Below are positions 28,453 to 40,473 of a stretch of DNA of 64,000 nt, one piece after another (positions within the stretch are counted from its first letter, which is position 1; each line of letters starts with the position of its first letter). This DNA comes from Coix lacryma-jobi var. lacryma-jobi. Taxonomy: Eukaryota > Streptophyta > Magnoliopsida > Poales > Poaceae. The position numbers were made by a program, and so were the translations under genes. The notes beneath the pieces are model-generated. The model searched no databases and had not been told where the DNA came from. It saw nothing but the letters and a program-made list of their open reading frames with translations. The stretch spans positions 682,001 to 746,000 of the forward strand of contig VDCT01000326.1 of assembly GCA_009763385.1 (NCBI GenBank), in the 5' to 3' direction.

Positions 28453-31400
28453 ATGGCGAGCGAGGCGAAGGAGATGAAGTACAGGAGGAGGGGCAGGGTT
28501 CCGGAGCCGCCGTCCGAGTACGGGCAATGCAGCGACCGGAGCGGCGCGCTGGACTGGGCCGCGCTCAAGCAGGACCCCGCGGAGCTGCTCCGGAAGCTCG
28601 ACGAGATACGGGACCAGATCACGCGATCCTGCGAGCTCATGGCCCAGCCGCCGGAGCGCCACCGCGTGATGAGCCGCCGCACGGTCTCGCTGCGCCCCTC
28701 GTACGCCGAGCCGTCGCCGCACGCGGCAGACCGGGGCCCGCGGGACCACTACCGCTCGCGCTACGCCGGTGCCCGGTACAGGACTGGTTTGGCACCCAGT
28801 TCGTACGACCAGTTGCAGCGCTCCGTCTCCGACGAGACGTACGCCAGGCAGCCCAGCGGGCGGTTCCGGCAGCAGTACCATGAGGAGCAGCGGGAGAGCT
28901 ACGGCTTTTCCCAGGGGAGGCGCCATCACAGCGCTTGCCAGTGCGCGCAGTGCCACCAGAGCCAGCGGGCGGGGGCGGCGCCGCCTGAGGAGCACATTCC
29001 GATGGCCAGGTACTTCGCAAGTCAGCAGGGGCAGGGCTCCTTTGGGTTCGATAGATCCCGGCCAATCTCGTCGGAGCTTGACCGGAGGTCGGTGGCTTCA
29101 TCTCTGTACTCGCACCTTTCCATGTCCAAGAGGAGGCTCGAGTATTACAGGAAGAAAGCTGAGAAATTTTGCCGGCCGATGAGGGGCGCCGCACCTTTTG
29201 TTGTGTGCACCTCCTGTTCCCATCTTCTGCAGCTGCCTCAGGGGAAATTCACAGGCCGGAAGAAGAATCAGGTCCAGTGTGGTTCATGTTCAGAGATCAT
29301 CACTTTGAAGCCTAAGGAAGTGAAAGTTCATCCTGTGATCCCGCCGTCGTCTTCCCCTGTATCAAAAAGTGTCAGAAGTAGAGGTTCCAATCACAGGGAC
29401 GCCAAGAGTCCCGGATGGTATCAACATCAGGATGATGACAACTTTAATTTCTATAAGCTGCAAGCACATGACATCAACCGACAGAAGAAGGATTTTACTG
29501 ACAGTATGTCGCCGTCTTCTACCGCGAGTTATGACAGAACAGACAGTGAGCATGGGTCAAACAGGAGCATTCAGTTAAAATCAGTGCCTGCCACCAGGTC
29601 TAGATTTTCAAATGACCCAAAGGATATATTATGTCAAGGAGATACAGGCAGTCAAGTGGAAGCTTCAGGACAGTGTACAGTCACTCCACAAGGTCCAATT
29701 TTAGTGGACAAACAAATTGATCCGTTCTCCAGTCAAAGGAAAGATTATAGTGGTGGAAATCAAATCAGAAGAAAAGAATATGACATAAATACCAAATCAG
29801 ATTATGAAGCCAATGCTAGAGGTGAAAGTCTCGGTAGGAAATTCATACAGAAGAGTAAAGAAGGCCATAAGGGTGGGTTTGGAGATGGATTCAGTACTGG
29901 AAGAACACATGAGCAAAAAGGTATTCAGGGTAATATTGACAGTCCTGATGATGGAATCGTGGGCAACAAATACAAACATAAGACCAGTGATGTTGTTACT
30001 AGCAGCCCTGAAGATGAAGATATGAGCATCAAGTATGAACGTAATGGTAGCTTTGGAGTTGAAGAACTTAGTAAGAGAGATGACAGAAAGGATGGCAGCA
30101 ATATTCTTGAACTTGAGAGCATATCTAGGGGATGTAAACAAGACAGCACCAAAGATGACTGTGGGAAATTGCTGCACTCAGGTAGTAGAAATGGCAACGA
30201 TTCATCAGTTAAGGAACGCACAAATTCAAGTTCTCGTGTTTCTTCTGAGGCCGAGTTAGATGAGATACAGTCTTCAGTTGGTAAGAATGGGGATTCATCC
30301 TTTTTAACTGGTTTCCTGAAGAAAGGTTTAAAGGACCTTTCTTTATTCAACCAGTCTGTAGACAGTACTAAGGTTTCAATCAATGGTCATCCAATCTCTG
30401 AACGAGCTCTCCGGAAAGCAGAGAAGAAAGCTGGTCCTGTTGGCCCTGGTTCATATTGGTAAGTCATTTGCTCTCTTAGCCATTCAGATCGTGCTCTGCA
30501 AAACTTGATTCGTTTAGCTTATTATCTTAGCCATTCAGACTGTGTTCAAAACTTTATTTCTTTAGCTTATTCTGCATGCAGTCCTACATCGCTTGCCCTA
30601 CTCATTTTTATTTTAGCATCATCCACCTTATTCAGACAAGAGACAACACTGAAGCCGCTTACAGAGTATGAAACAATGATTGAAGGGGCACAAAACACAT
30701 GCCTTTTGCTTTCATCCTTCAGTGGAACCCTTATTTATTAGTGGAAACTTGATGACTTGGTTCAAACACTACTAGAACAATCTCATTTTGATCAATTATC
30801 ATGCTGATTTCTGTTGCTAACAATGTTTTTTTCTAGTGATCAATCCTTGTTTTCATTACTGATTGCTTTAAGTAATATCAGCTTAAGCCACACAAAATCA
30901 TGCCTTCTTCCATATCAACAATAGCTTTTCATTCTCAATATCTGTTCACCAGGAAATTAATATACAACCTTTTTCTCTTGGCACCTCAGTAAATAGAAAG
31001 GCAACTTGCTGGCATAACTGAAAAACAATTGTGTTTTGGTAACAAATTGCTAATTCATGCTTTAGCTTCATAGCTATGGCCATATCACTAGGTATGTTCT
31101 ATAGTTCACCTGATTCGTGTTCAGATGGTACTCCGGTATGTTCTATAGTTCATTTGTCTGCATTAACACGCAATAAATTTAAAAATTTCTACTCCACCTG
31201 ATTTACGGGGTCATAGTAATTTACTCAGGGTATTTTGTTGGGTTGATTGCGAAGTGACATCACTTGTGCCTTTCTTTCACGGAGGGGGCATAGTAATTTA
31301 CTCAGGATATCTTGTTCCTCGTACACCTTTTTTTTCCTTTTCAAAATTGATGCTGATCGTTTTCACTTGAGTTGAAGGTGCTCTTTGACATTGACAAGGG

Positions 31401-32828
31401 TACTACTGCCTCTGGACAAAGAATAAATTTTTATCCTAGAACATGTGTTGTCAAACTATTTTAAGGTTGACCAACAGTATCTTTGTAAATTTCTGGATTG
31501 ACATATGAGTAGTGTAGTATGAGTAAATTCATTTTGGAGACCAACAGTGTGCAAAGAGACACTTACCAGTTACTTGGATCTTAAATTAGTATGATGAGCA
31601 TACCGTTTGTTTTTCTTCTTCTTTTGAAATAAATTCTACTAGATCTTCACTTCTCAGCACTAGAGATGGTTTATGGGAACTTTAGTTGACCCTGCATTGT
31701 GAATTATTTAAAGCAAAGTGACACAATGTTCTCCTTTTTGCAATAGGTATGATTATCGTGCTGGATTTTGGGGTGTCTTTGGACAGGAATGTAGAGGCAT
31801 TATACCGGTAAGTTGAACTTTCTGCAAGTTATATTTGCTTAAGGGTCTGTTTTGAAGTCATCACACAATGTTCTTTCCTTGCAGCCATTTATAAAAGAAT
31901 TCAACTATTCGATGCCCAAGAATTGTGCTGGTGGTAGTACTGGAGTTTTTGTAAATGGCAGAGAGCTCCATCAGAAAGATTTCGATTTGCTTGTAGGGAG
32001 AGGGCTCCCTCGTATACCCGGAAAGTCATATTCTGTTGAGATATCAGGAAATGTGATCGATGATACAACTGGCAAGAAGCTACGGGGTCTTGGAAAGCTT
32101 GCCCCCACGTAAGTTGCTTGACACTATATAATCTTCTCAATCTTTTTTAGGAAATGTGCATAGTGCTAAATGCATGACCCCAGGAAACAGGTAGCTTACT
32201 CGTTTTCTTAAGCAAAACCAAATCCTTTTTGCTCAGTTGACAAAACCTTGAGAGTATTGTTCCCAAATAATATGATTTCCCTATTTATCTAATATCACAA
32301 TGTATAGCCCTTTTCTATTTTCTTGTAGGAAATGTGCGATAATAATTGTATGACCTCAGAAAACAATTAGCTTTATGTAACTTGTTTTCTTGAGGGAAAC
32401 AAAATCTTTTCTGCTCAGTTGAGAAACCTTGAAAACATTTGTTCCCAGATAGTCTGTTTCCTGTATTTATCTAGTACCACAATGTATAGCAAAACTACAA
32501 AGACATTACCCTTTATTTAACAATGAGGAATTACCATTTATTTACCAATGAGGTTGAGTATAAACTTTAAGCATATAAAGGATCACTAATCCCCGCATTT
32601 ATTCTAATGTCATAATCACAAGCTAAGCTTATCACTTCTTTTCTATTGAAGATCTTATTACAATGTACGTACTTGAACATTAAGAATACTCGATCATCAA
32701 CTGTATCTTGATATCATTTCTTAATTTGGTGGGAATTTCATAGACTAACCATTTTTCACATTTATTATATCAGGATTGAGAAAATGAAACGTGGCTTTGG
32801 CATGCACATTCCCGAAGAGACAAAGTAG
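28453..32828 (+). CDS. DUF3133 probable zinc-ribbon protein (EDR4-like family)
   Basis: Four coding exons splice to 781 residues: 28453-30458, 31747-31807, 31885-32108 and 32774-32828, all with GT-AG borders and consistent phases. A basic N-terminus and a predicted helix (WAALKQDPAELLRKLDEIRDQ) come first. A His/Cys patch HHSACQCAQCH is near residue 160. The zinc ribbon follows at about 245-285, with VVCTSCSHLLQLP and VQCGSCSEIITL giving two CX2C pairs. A long polar, low-complexity middle runs from about 290 to 650. The C-terminal 115 residues form a second conserved block (GPGSYWYDYRAGFWGVFGQE, PFIKEFNYSMPKNCAGG, VFVNGRELHQKDFDLL, LGRGLP-type and GKLAPT) shared with several plant DUF3133 proteins. 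Arabidopsis EDR4, in this family, acts in defence signalling and membrane traffic; the role here is not known. Confidence 0.88.
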
Positions 32829-34517
32829 CTATATGTATATATTTTTCCTCTGCTTTTGTTAAAAGTTTTACACCTCGAAGCTACCATTGGGAGTCCAAGT
32901 TTGTTAATCTGTTAGCATGATGACAATGGAACAAAATCTTTCATGTCTTGAACTTGAAGCCTGATCGTGTCGTGTCAATACAGCTCCAGATGTTGAGAGA
33001 AGAAATGGAGACGTGTGTCTCCTGAAACTCTTGACTTGCTTGGTTTCCTTATGCTCAGCTGCTCATCTTGAATTATTATTATCAGTCAGTACTCTGCAAG
33101 GGCGCAGGTGTACATTACAAATCACATATGATGATGATACAAACAAGAGTGATACAGTTAACGGCAGCTGGTGCGCCGTCTGAAGATATGGATTGGAAGA
33201 CATAAAACACACAATACATATATGAACTAAATTACTGAAAGCACTGAATTGTTGTATACTGTCATCTCTGTGTTTCTACTGTAGCTTTTGCATGCGAAAA
33301 TACTTCGACGAGTACTCCTACGGTCCTACCCCCGTGTGCCAGTGTATATATAGGATCCATATGTGATGGCGATGGCGTGATGCTCTATCGAAGACGTTCA
33401 AGCATCAAGCTGTTCAAGTCGGACTTGAAACTTGATGCTGATAATAAAGACGAAAACCGAAGCGGTCAACAAAGACCTACTTGGGCCTTCTTTAATTTCT
33501 CCTTGGAAAAACAATAAGCCCACCACTGCTTTCAACTGGACCGTGTCAACTTTCTAGCCCAACATAGTGCTTCGAGTTCAGAACAGGAAAGACAAAATGG
33601 GATCAATCTTGTGTGCTTGGTCTAGTCGACGTCGTTGTAGTATGTAGCAGAAATAGATGCCGAATTGAAGCCTTGGATGAGCCTCTGGAGCCGAAGTTGT
33701 CGATTTGAAGGTGAAGGTACCACGTACTCTGGTTGAAGCAGTCGACTCAATCTTGGACAAGAAGGACCATCCCATTATATATATTTAGCTAAGGCCGGAA
33801 TTAATTTTGAGTATAATGTGATGGGCTTGCGAGGGATTGTGTACGCGGTGGGTGGCGTATAAAATCCCCCAAGGCATGTATACTGAATGAAGCTCACGAT
33901 CGAAGTCCTTTGAAAATTCTCATACTGAGTAGTAGTATAGAGTATCAATAATAATACTAATACTAATAATAATAATAATACTAATAATACTAATACTAAT
34001 AATAATACTAATAATAATACTAATAATAATATTAATAATAGTACTAATAGTAATAATAATAACGAATTTCCAGGCAACACTTTTTGCCAGGCAAGTACTC
34101 CAGGCCTCCATCCAAACAGGCCCGTACTGCGTGCCACCCTCCTCCTCAGCAGGCAGCAGGCAGCAGCCTGCCTCCTAATTCCTAAAGCTAGCTGTACTGT
34201 AACTGTAGTCCGTAACCGACACCAACTGAAACTGCAACAGCGCACACGGCAGTAGACGTGCGCGCATCCATCTCATCTCATCTCTAGGCCTGGTTCGCTG
34301 GCCCCTCCGTCCGAGCGAGGACTCACCCTGCAGCCTGCAGCTGTCGTCTGATCATCACCATCTTCTCCACCAATCCGTCTTGACCCGTGGTCATGAACCA
34401 AGCGATGGCGGCGCAGCTGCGACGACGGTGAGTCAGTAGTCGCCCATCGAACGATCCTGCAAGCTAATAAGCACGGCGGTACGGTGCGGCTAATAAGCAT
34501 AATAAGCAAATAAAGCC
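32829..34517. other. Intergenic region between the DUF3133 gene and the transporter
   Basis: It holds the 3' untranslated region of the zinc-ribbon gene and the promoter and leader of the transporter. A short near-perfect hairpin lies at 33401-33439 (AGCATCAAGCTGTTCAAGTC facing GACTTGAAACTTGATGCT). A trinucleotide microsatellite is listed separately. The minus-strand open frames at 33775-34245 and 34273-34947 are shadows of the repeat and of the transporter exon. Confidence 0.5.
33945..34062. repeat. AAT/ACT trinucleotide microsatellite
   Basis: About 118 bp of mixed TAA, AAT and ACT units (ATAATAATACTAATACTAAT and similar) lie 450 bp upstream of the transporter start. The imperfect mix suggests an old array. 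Confidence 0.9.
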
Positions 34518-36635
34518 ATGGCGGCGAGCACCGGGGGCACGCCGTTCCTGCTGTCGCCCACGCCGTCCTCCTCCTCCTCGGTCCTCGACGTCGAGGCGCT
34601 CCACCGCCACCGGGCCGCCGCCAAGTCAACAACGCCCGCCACCGACGCCGGCGCCGCCTTCGTGCTCGAGTCCAAAGGTACGTCGTACGGTGCGCACGAT
34701 GGCCTTCGTGCCTGCCTACGATCTCACGCCCGCCGCCGCCGATTTCGCAGGGACGTGGTGGCACGCGGGGTTCCACCTGACGACGGCCATCGTGGGGCCG
34801 ACGGTGCTCACGCTGCCGTACGCGCTCCGGGGCATGGGCTGGGGGCTCGGCCTCGCCGCGCTCACCGCCGTCTTCGCCGTCACCTTCTACGCCTACTACC
34901 TCGTCTCCAGGGTGCTCGACCACTGCGAGGCCGCCGGCCGCCGCCACATCCGCTTCCGCGAGCTAGCCGCCGACGTCCTCGGTACGACGACGACGACGAC
35001 TATATATATGGAGAGATATCTACGCCTAATAATAACGATCATATCGATCCATCGTTTGATTTGTGTATTTCCTCAACTAAGGATCGGGATGGGTGTTCTA
35101 CGCGGTGGTGTGCGTGCAGACCGCCATCAACGCCGGCGTCACCACCGGGAGCATCTTGCTTGCCGCCGACTGCCTCGAGGTGATTCTTCTTCCTCGCTCT
35201 GAGTTTGCAGCACCAAGCTTTTTTTAATTTGCTACCGTCATCTAATTTCTATAAAGAAACAGAAAACAATGTTTCTGGTTTAGCGATGATGATGATTAGC
35301 TACCGTGAGTTGACTTTGAGCTTGCCTGCTTTGGAGTAGTGCGTCATACAGTACTATCTAGTACATATCTGATGGTGACCTAGGATTGATACTTTGAATG
35401 ATTCTGTGTCAAATCGTGCGGTTATATAACTATCTATCTGAAAACGGCTCGCGATTCTACTAGTAATATACTCTATGTTCTGAAATTGAAACCCAGTCAG
35501 TATACAAGTTTCAGTTTTATTTTGGACGTACTAGTATGCATCAACATAATTTCTGGAATAATCTGTCACCGGTCTAGCTTTAAACTTGTGAGACACGAAC
35601 GGTGTTTAGATAACTAGAGGGACATTTTCTAAGTTTAGAGACCGAAATGATTAACTGACACAAGTTTTAATCTGCATGCAGATAGTGTACTCTGACCTGG
35701 CACCGCACGGCCCTCTGAAGCTGTACCACTTCATCATCATCGTGGCCGTGGTGCTGGCCTGCCTCTCGCAGCTGCCGTCGTTCCACTCGCTGCGCCACAT
35801 CAACCTGGGCTCCCTCATCCTCAGCTTCGCCTACACCATCCTCGTCTCCGCGGCCTGCATCCGAGCAGGCGTCTCCAGCGACCCTCCACCTCCAGCCAAG
35901 GACTACTCGCTGAGCTCGTCCAGGTCGGACAAGACCTTCAACGCGTTCCTCTCCATCTCCATCCTCGCCTCCGTCTTCGGCAACGGCATCCTGCCAGAGA
36001 TCCAGGCCACGCTGGCGCCGCCGGCGGCCGGGAAGATGACCAAGGCGCTGGTGCTGTGCTACGCGGTGGTGCTCTTCACCTTCTACCTCCCGGCCATCAC
36101 CGGCTACTGGGCGTTCGGCAGCCAGGTGCAGTCCAACGTGCTGCAGAGCCTGATGCCCGACGACGGCGGCCCGTCGCTGGCGCCCACGTGGCTGCTGGGC
36201 GTCGCCGTCGTGCTCGTCCTCCTCCAGCTCCTCGCCATCGCGCTCGTCTACTCGCAGGTGGCGTACGAGATCATGGAGAAGAAGTCGGCCGACGCAGCGC
36301 GCGGCCGGTTCTCGCGCCGGAACCTGGCGCCCCGGGTCGCGCTCCGGACGGCGTACGTCGCCGCGTGCGCGCTCGTGGCCGCCGCGCTGCCCTTCTTCGG
36401 CGACATCGTCGGCGTCGTCGGCGCCGTGGGATTCATCCCGCTCGACTTCGTCCTCCCCGTCGTCATGTACAACATGGCGCTCGCGCCGCCCAGGCGCTCG
36501 CCCGTGTACCTGGCCAACGTCGCCATCATGGTCGTCTTCACCGGCGTCGGGGTCATCGGCGCCGTGGCGTCTGTGCGGAAGCTCGCGCTCGATGCTGGCA
36601 AGTTCAAGCTCTTCAGTGACAACGTCGTCGACTGA
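34518..36635 (+). CDS. AAAP-family amino acid transporter, probable GABA transporter 2-like
   Basis: This is a multi-span membrane carrier of the amino acid/auxin permease family, close to the Arabidopsis protein named probable GABA transporter 2. Such carriers move GABA or other amino acids with protons. Four exons splice to 480 residues: 34518-34677, 34751-34981, 35082-35179 and 35682-36635, with GT-AG borders in phase. After a short cytosolic N-terminus comes the family signature ESKGTWWHAGFHLTTAIVGP with PTVLTLPYALRGMGW. About ten or eleven hydrophobic segments follow, with SQLPSFHSLRHIN, FGNGILPEIQATLAPPA and VYSQVAYEIMEKKSAD as conserved markers and KLFSDNVVD at the end. No frame breaks are seen. 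Substrate is inferred from similarity. Confidence 0.92.
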
Positions 36636-37019
36636 CGATTAGTGCTAGAAACAACAAACAACAACGTATGTAACCAGTGCAAGATGTGCGGTTGCTCTTC
36701 AAATTCAGAGCAGGTTCGGATCGAGTAGAGTGTCCGGAGTAGATCTGAACACCTTAAACCGAAACTTGAACTTAAAACCTAAATTCGCTCCCAACACCGA
36801 ATCAGGTAAAAATCCATCCTCAAAACTCATGGAAAAACACAAAACAACTTATATCCTAAAAGCAGGTTCAGAAAAAAAAAGAAAAAGGATCGATAGTACT
36901 AGAAGAATTTTGTTTTACACCAAACTAAATTTGATGTTTTTTTATGTAACAGCAGGGGTCAGACAACCAGTGGTCTTACAAAAAGGAGAGAAGAGAGTTT
37001 CCGAACAGCTAAAAAAAAG
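36636..37019. other. 3' flank of the transporter gene
   Basis: It contains the likely 3' untranslated region and unremarkable sequence up to the first of a cluster of small transposons. The open frame at 36730-37086 has no recognisable product. Confidence 0.5.
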
Positions 37020-37171
37020 CAAGGTTTTAAATCTCCGGCTAAGAGATTTAGCGGATGACCTTCAAAAAAGCTATAGCGGAGGCTAAACGAGGCTATAGCT
37101 GCGAAGTTGTACATAAAACGCAAATAGCTTGATCAGTCTCCAACAGCTATAGCCGGAGATTTAAAACCTTG
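37020..37171. mobile_element. Small MITE with CAAGGTTTTAAATC ends (hAT- or Mutator-type)
   Basis: Inverted ends CAAGGTTTTAAATCTCCGGCTAA and TAGCCGGAGATTTAAAACCTTG enclose a 152-bp non-coding element. The flanks are A-rich (AAAAAAAAG on both sides), consistent with an 8- or 9-bp duplication but too low in complexity to decide between superfamilies. Confidence 0.75.
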
Positions 37172-37220
37172 AAAAAAAAGACAAGATAGCGTGTCTGAAA
37201 TATTTGAGAGTAGTCCAAAT

Positions 37221-37388
37221 CAGTGGCGAAGCTAGAGTAAACTAGAGGAAGGTGCAATTGGCTTGTGGGTGTACATGTATTGTGGGGTGCATATATGATG
37301 AAATTTCAAATAAATTTACTGTTTTTCACAATTTGGGGGGGGGGGGGGTGCATTTGCACCCCCTTGTCTCCACTGAGCTTCGCCCCTA
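37221..37388. mobile_element. hAT MITE with 8-bp target duplication
   Basis: Ends CAGTGGCGAAGCT and AGCTTCGCCCCTA form short inverted repeats, flanked by the perfect 8-bp duplication GTCCAAAT at 37213-37220 and 37389-37396. The element is 168 bp, non-coding, and contains a run of 12 G (about 37337-37348) before GCACCCCC. Confidence 0.85.
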
Positions 37389-37477
37389 GTCCAAATGCCC
37401 CAGCTCATCAGAACCCGCACTTCCATTGAGGAAGGCAGAGGGAAGTATTAGGTAGCTTTCATATGTAGATAACTTAG

Positions 37478-37925
37478 GGCGTGTTCGTTTCATTGACTAA
37501 AATTTTAGCCATGTCACATCAAATATTACAATATTAATTTAGTCTATTAAAAAATATATTAATTATAAAAGTAATTACACCATCACACATGAGTTAACAA
37601 GACGGATCTATTAAACGAAGTTAATCTATCATTAGCCAATTAAATAGTTACTGCAACACTATATTGTCAAAATATAGACTAATTAAGCTTAATAGATTCG
37701 TCTTATGGATTATTCTTCGGTTGGCAAATTAGTTTTATAATTAATCTATTTTTATTTAATAGACTACATTAGAGTCATAACATTCGATGTGATAGAACTA
37801 AAATTTTAGTAAGAGGAAAATATATCTATAGCATATAGCTATGGCTCTATATACTTTAATAGACTACATTAAAGTTGCAGCATTCGATGTGATAGATCTG
37901 AAATTTTAGTCAACGAAAATGCATC
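37478..37925. mobile_element. AT-rich grass MITE region
   Basis: It begins GGGCGTGTTCGTTTCATTGACTAAAATTTTAG and contains blocks GTCACATCAAATATT and ACATTCGATGTGATAGAACTAAAATTTTAGT. Part of the right arm is repeated (37740-37810 and 37850-37910). The family resembles abundant grass MITEs that start GGGCGTGTTCG. The right border is not clean. Confidence 0.55.
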
Positions 37926-38005
37926 TATAGCCTATAGATATACATATATACATATATAGCTATAGCCTATAGCTCTTCCACGTAACCAAATGCAGTAGCT
38001 ATAGG

Positions 38006-38089
38006 GCCTTGTTTAGATTGCATCAAACTTCTAACTTTTTTCACTCTCTCCATCACATCAATGTTTGGACGTATGCATAGAACATTAAA
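38006..38089. mobile_element. Left part of a GGGCCTTGTTTAG-class MITE, interrupted
   Basis: GGGCCTTGTTTAGATTGCATCAAACTT continues into CACTCTCTCCATCACATCAATGTTTGGACGTATGCATAGAACATTAAA, the usual left half of an abundant grass MITE. It stops abruptly at 38089, where GGGACAATTGTGCAACTACCCC begins. The right half is not within the window, as expected if later insertions split it. Confidence 0.6.
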
Positions 38090-39601
38090 GGGACAATTGT
38101 GCAACTACCCCTGTTTTGAAGTCTAATTGCTCGTTTGCCCCTGTGTTTTTAACTTTGCTCATTTGCCCTGTTTTTTCCAAAGGAATTCACCGTTTGCCCC
38201 TGTTTTCACCTTCCGTCAGGTGAAAAAAAATTTAGGCCAAAAAAAATTGTGAAATAGGAAAAAAGAAAAAAGACCATCGTATCCCTGCTCCTAATCTCTC
38301 CTTTCTCTCTCTATTCTCTCTCTTCTCTCCGACTCTCCCCGAGACCGCGAGTCGCTCGTGAGTCCGGACGGCTCCGTCTTCAGCAAAGGCGGCGCTAGGG
38401 TTACCAAGGCCAGAGTCCGACGAGCAGATCCAGCAAGCAGGCAGCCAGCCGCGCAGCGCGGCGTTGCGGCAGGCCGGCGCCGCGGCAGGGAGGCGGCCGC
38501 GCGGGTCGGCGAAGGCTGGCAGTAGGCGACCGCGCGAGGCCGCTGCGGCAGGCCGCGGCAGGCAGGCGACCGTGCGCCTCGGCGTCGCTGCTGCCAGCCG
38601 GCCGCGCGTGGCGGTTGCGGCAGGCAGGCGGCCGCGCGGCTCAGCGTCGCTGCTGCCAGCCGGCCGCGCGGGGCAGCTGCGGCAAGCCAGGCAGGCAGGC
38701 GGCCACGCGGGGCGGCGTCGCTGCTGCAGGCAGGCGGCCACACGGGGCGGCGCGTCAGACGGTCGGGCTGCGCATCGTGGCCGGCGTCGTGGCAGGTTCG
38801 CGTCCGCGCGGGGCGGCGTCGCGGCAGGCGGCCAGGAGCGTCGCGCCTGCGGTTCGAGGAGCAGTACGGGCGGTCGTGTTTAGCAGCGCGGCATACGGCT
38901 CCAACAACACACATCTTGCTGCGACATGGAATCAATTGAGTAAATTTCTTGGGCTCCATCTCTTGTGCAATATGTTCATGGCTCGTTGGTCAGGTCTGTA
39001 GGATGAGCATTGAGTTTCCTTGCAATGGTTTGTAGGTTAAATAAGAACCAAATTAAACTTGTTGTTCTTGTTCGGGCTTACTGGAGTATGCCCGATCGGG
39101 GTCCAAAGCGTTATAGACACAGGGAAACCTTGACCACATTTGTTGACAAAAAATAATTGTACCTTACTGGAAGTAGTAAATTTCATTGTTGAAAGCTTTG
39201 TTTGGGGTTCAAGGCAATACATATCTCTGTGGCGGGCACTAGAGGAACAACTTTCTGAGTGGTTTGAGGATGATTCTATTGAGATTACAACCAATGAACA
39301 GCTTTCTGAGTGGTTTGACGTCAACAAAGAGAAGGGGGAAGTCCACATTGCTGCTCAAATCAATGATTTTGAAGGACCATTGCAATGCTCACCAACCAAG
39401 CGCAGGCTTCACCCTACTGTTAGGAACCTTCCCTGTACTCCTACTCAGCCTACTCAGCCTGCCAAGAAAGACAAGAAGGTGAAGAAAGTGGACAGTTTAG
39501 TCTCAGATGATGTACTGAGTGATAGCAGTTATGACTCTGATTTGGCTGCATCTTCTGACTCTGAATTAGATACATTTTCTGACTCTGATTGCTCTGACAC
39601 T
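38090..39601 (+). mobile_element. Probable Mutator-like element, left part, with GC-rich repeats and an N-terminal ORF
   Basis: The left edge GGGACAATTGTGCAACTACCCCTG and the following 'TTTGCCCCTGTTTTC' repeats look like the terminus of grass Mutator-like elements. Positions 38440-38860 are over 75% G+C and built of repeated blocks such as GCGTCGCTGCTGCCAGCCGG and GGCAGGCAGGCGGCC; the long minus-strand frames there are by-products of composition. An open frame at 39140-39600 contains ALEEQLSEWFEDDS, GEVHIAAQINDFEGPLQCSP and an acidic, serine-rich run. This resembles the acidic N-terminal region that precedes MULE transposases. It is cut off at 39601 by the Tat retrotransposon. The transposase core is not visible, so the call rests on termini and style. 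Confidence 0.45.
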
Positions 39602-40244
39602 TGTTGGAGACACGCTTGCCCCACCTCCGCACTTGTGCAGGGGAGTGGCGAAGGTGACCAAGCGTCGGAAACAACTACGAAGGTTGAGGAAACTGGGATA
39701 GTGCTGTTGTGGCTCTCTTCCCAAAAAGATTCGTCTCCATACACCGTTCACCCCCCGGTATTTATAGGGGATACCAAGGGGTGCCGGCCAAATTACAGTA
39801 GGGTACAAGAAAGATTCCTCTGTGCTACTCATACAGAAGGGCAAACTCGTACAAACACAACCAGAGCCGAAACCCTAGCCTGCCTTCCCTGCGCCCGTCG
39901 CCGCTCGGTCCAAGCTCCCCCAGACGGAAAAACGAGGGGCGACCTTCGTCTTGCGGAGGTATCCGCTCGGTCGGAGAGTTTGAGGTCCTTCGCCACCGGT
40001 TGGGTCTGGACCTCTCGGCGAAGGTACGCGGGATGCGCGAGGGTCGCTCCCAGCGCTCTTCACGCCCCTTTCCTGCAAAAAGGTTCCTGAACACTTCCGA
40101 AGGCTGGGTCAGTATAGCAGAGGTTTGGTCGGTGACCTGAGGGACTTAGCAGGATGGAGGACGGGGGTATGCGGCGAAGGTGCGCGGGCCGTTTTGTTGA
40201 GCTGGCCAGCGTGGCGCCTCTGACGAGGGTCCCTTCCCCCAACA
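39602..40244 (-). repeat. 3' LTR of the Tat-lineage retrotransposon
   Basis: Read on the minus strand, the LTR starts TGTTGGGGGAAGGG at 40244 and ends TGTCTCCAACA at 39602, giving the 5'-TG...CA-3' ends inside a TGTTGG/CCAACA inverted repeat. Length is 643 bp. The left flank 39597-39601 (ACACT) would be the target duplication; its partner lies outside the window. The 5' LTR is also outside. Confidence 0.8.
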
Positions 40245-40464
40245 ATAGCCCCTCGTTGTCTTGGATCTAAAGAACAGTGTTTAGGCCCAAGCAGCGCCTT
40301 TCAACGGGAAAAGAGACGGGACCCTCGGCAGCGACGCCCGCGGCTGCTTTTGGGCCGGGCCGTAGTATTGTTTTTTGAACTGTAGGAGTCCGTCTCGTTT
40401 TTTGTGTTGTGGCTTTTTTGGCTTTCGTGCCGGTGTTATCGGGTGGGGCGTTCCGCCACCCGGT

Positions 40465-40473
40465 CTATAAATA
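40465..40473 (+). promoter_or_regulatory. TATA box of the antisense gene in the Tat element
   Basis: TATAAATAG in the context GGTCTATAAATAGAAGGGG is a near-ideal plant TATA box. It lies 156 bp upstream of the antisense gene's ATG and about 220 bp inside the element from the 3' LTR, and it reads opposite to gag-pol. Confidence 0.7.

Noticed and set aside
27933..28995. Minus-strand frames of 134-249 codons over the start of the DUF3133 gene
   Set aside because: They mirror the GC-rich first exon and leader of the plus-strand gene.
36056..36619. 187-codon plus-strand frame within the transporter's last exon
   Set aside because: It is the +1 phase of the transporter exon; the other phase carries the conserved membrane protein.
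38232..38959. Arg/Ala/Pro-rich frames on both strands
   Set aside because: They reflect the GC-rich repeats of the probable MULE; all frames are long there and none shows a domain.
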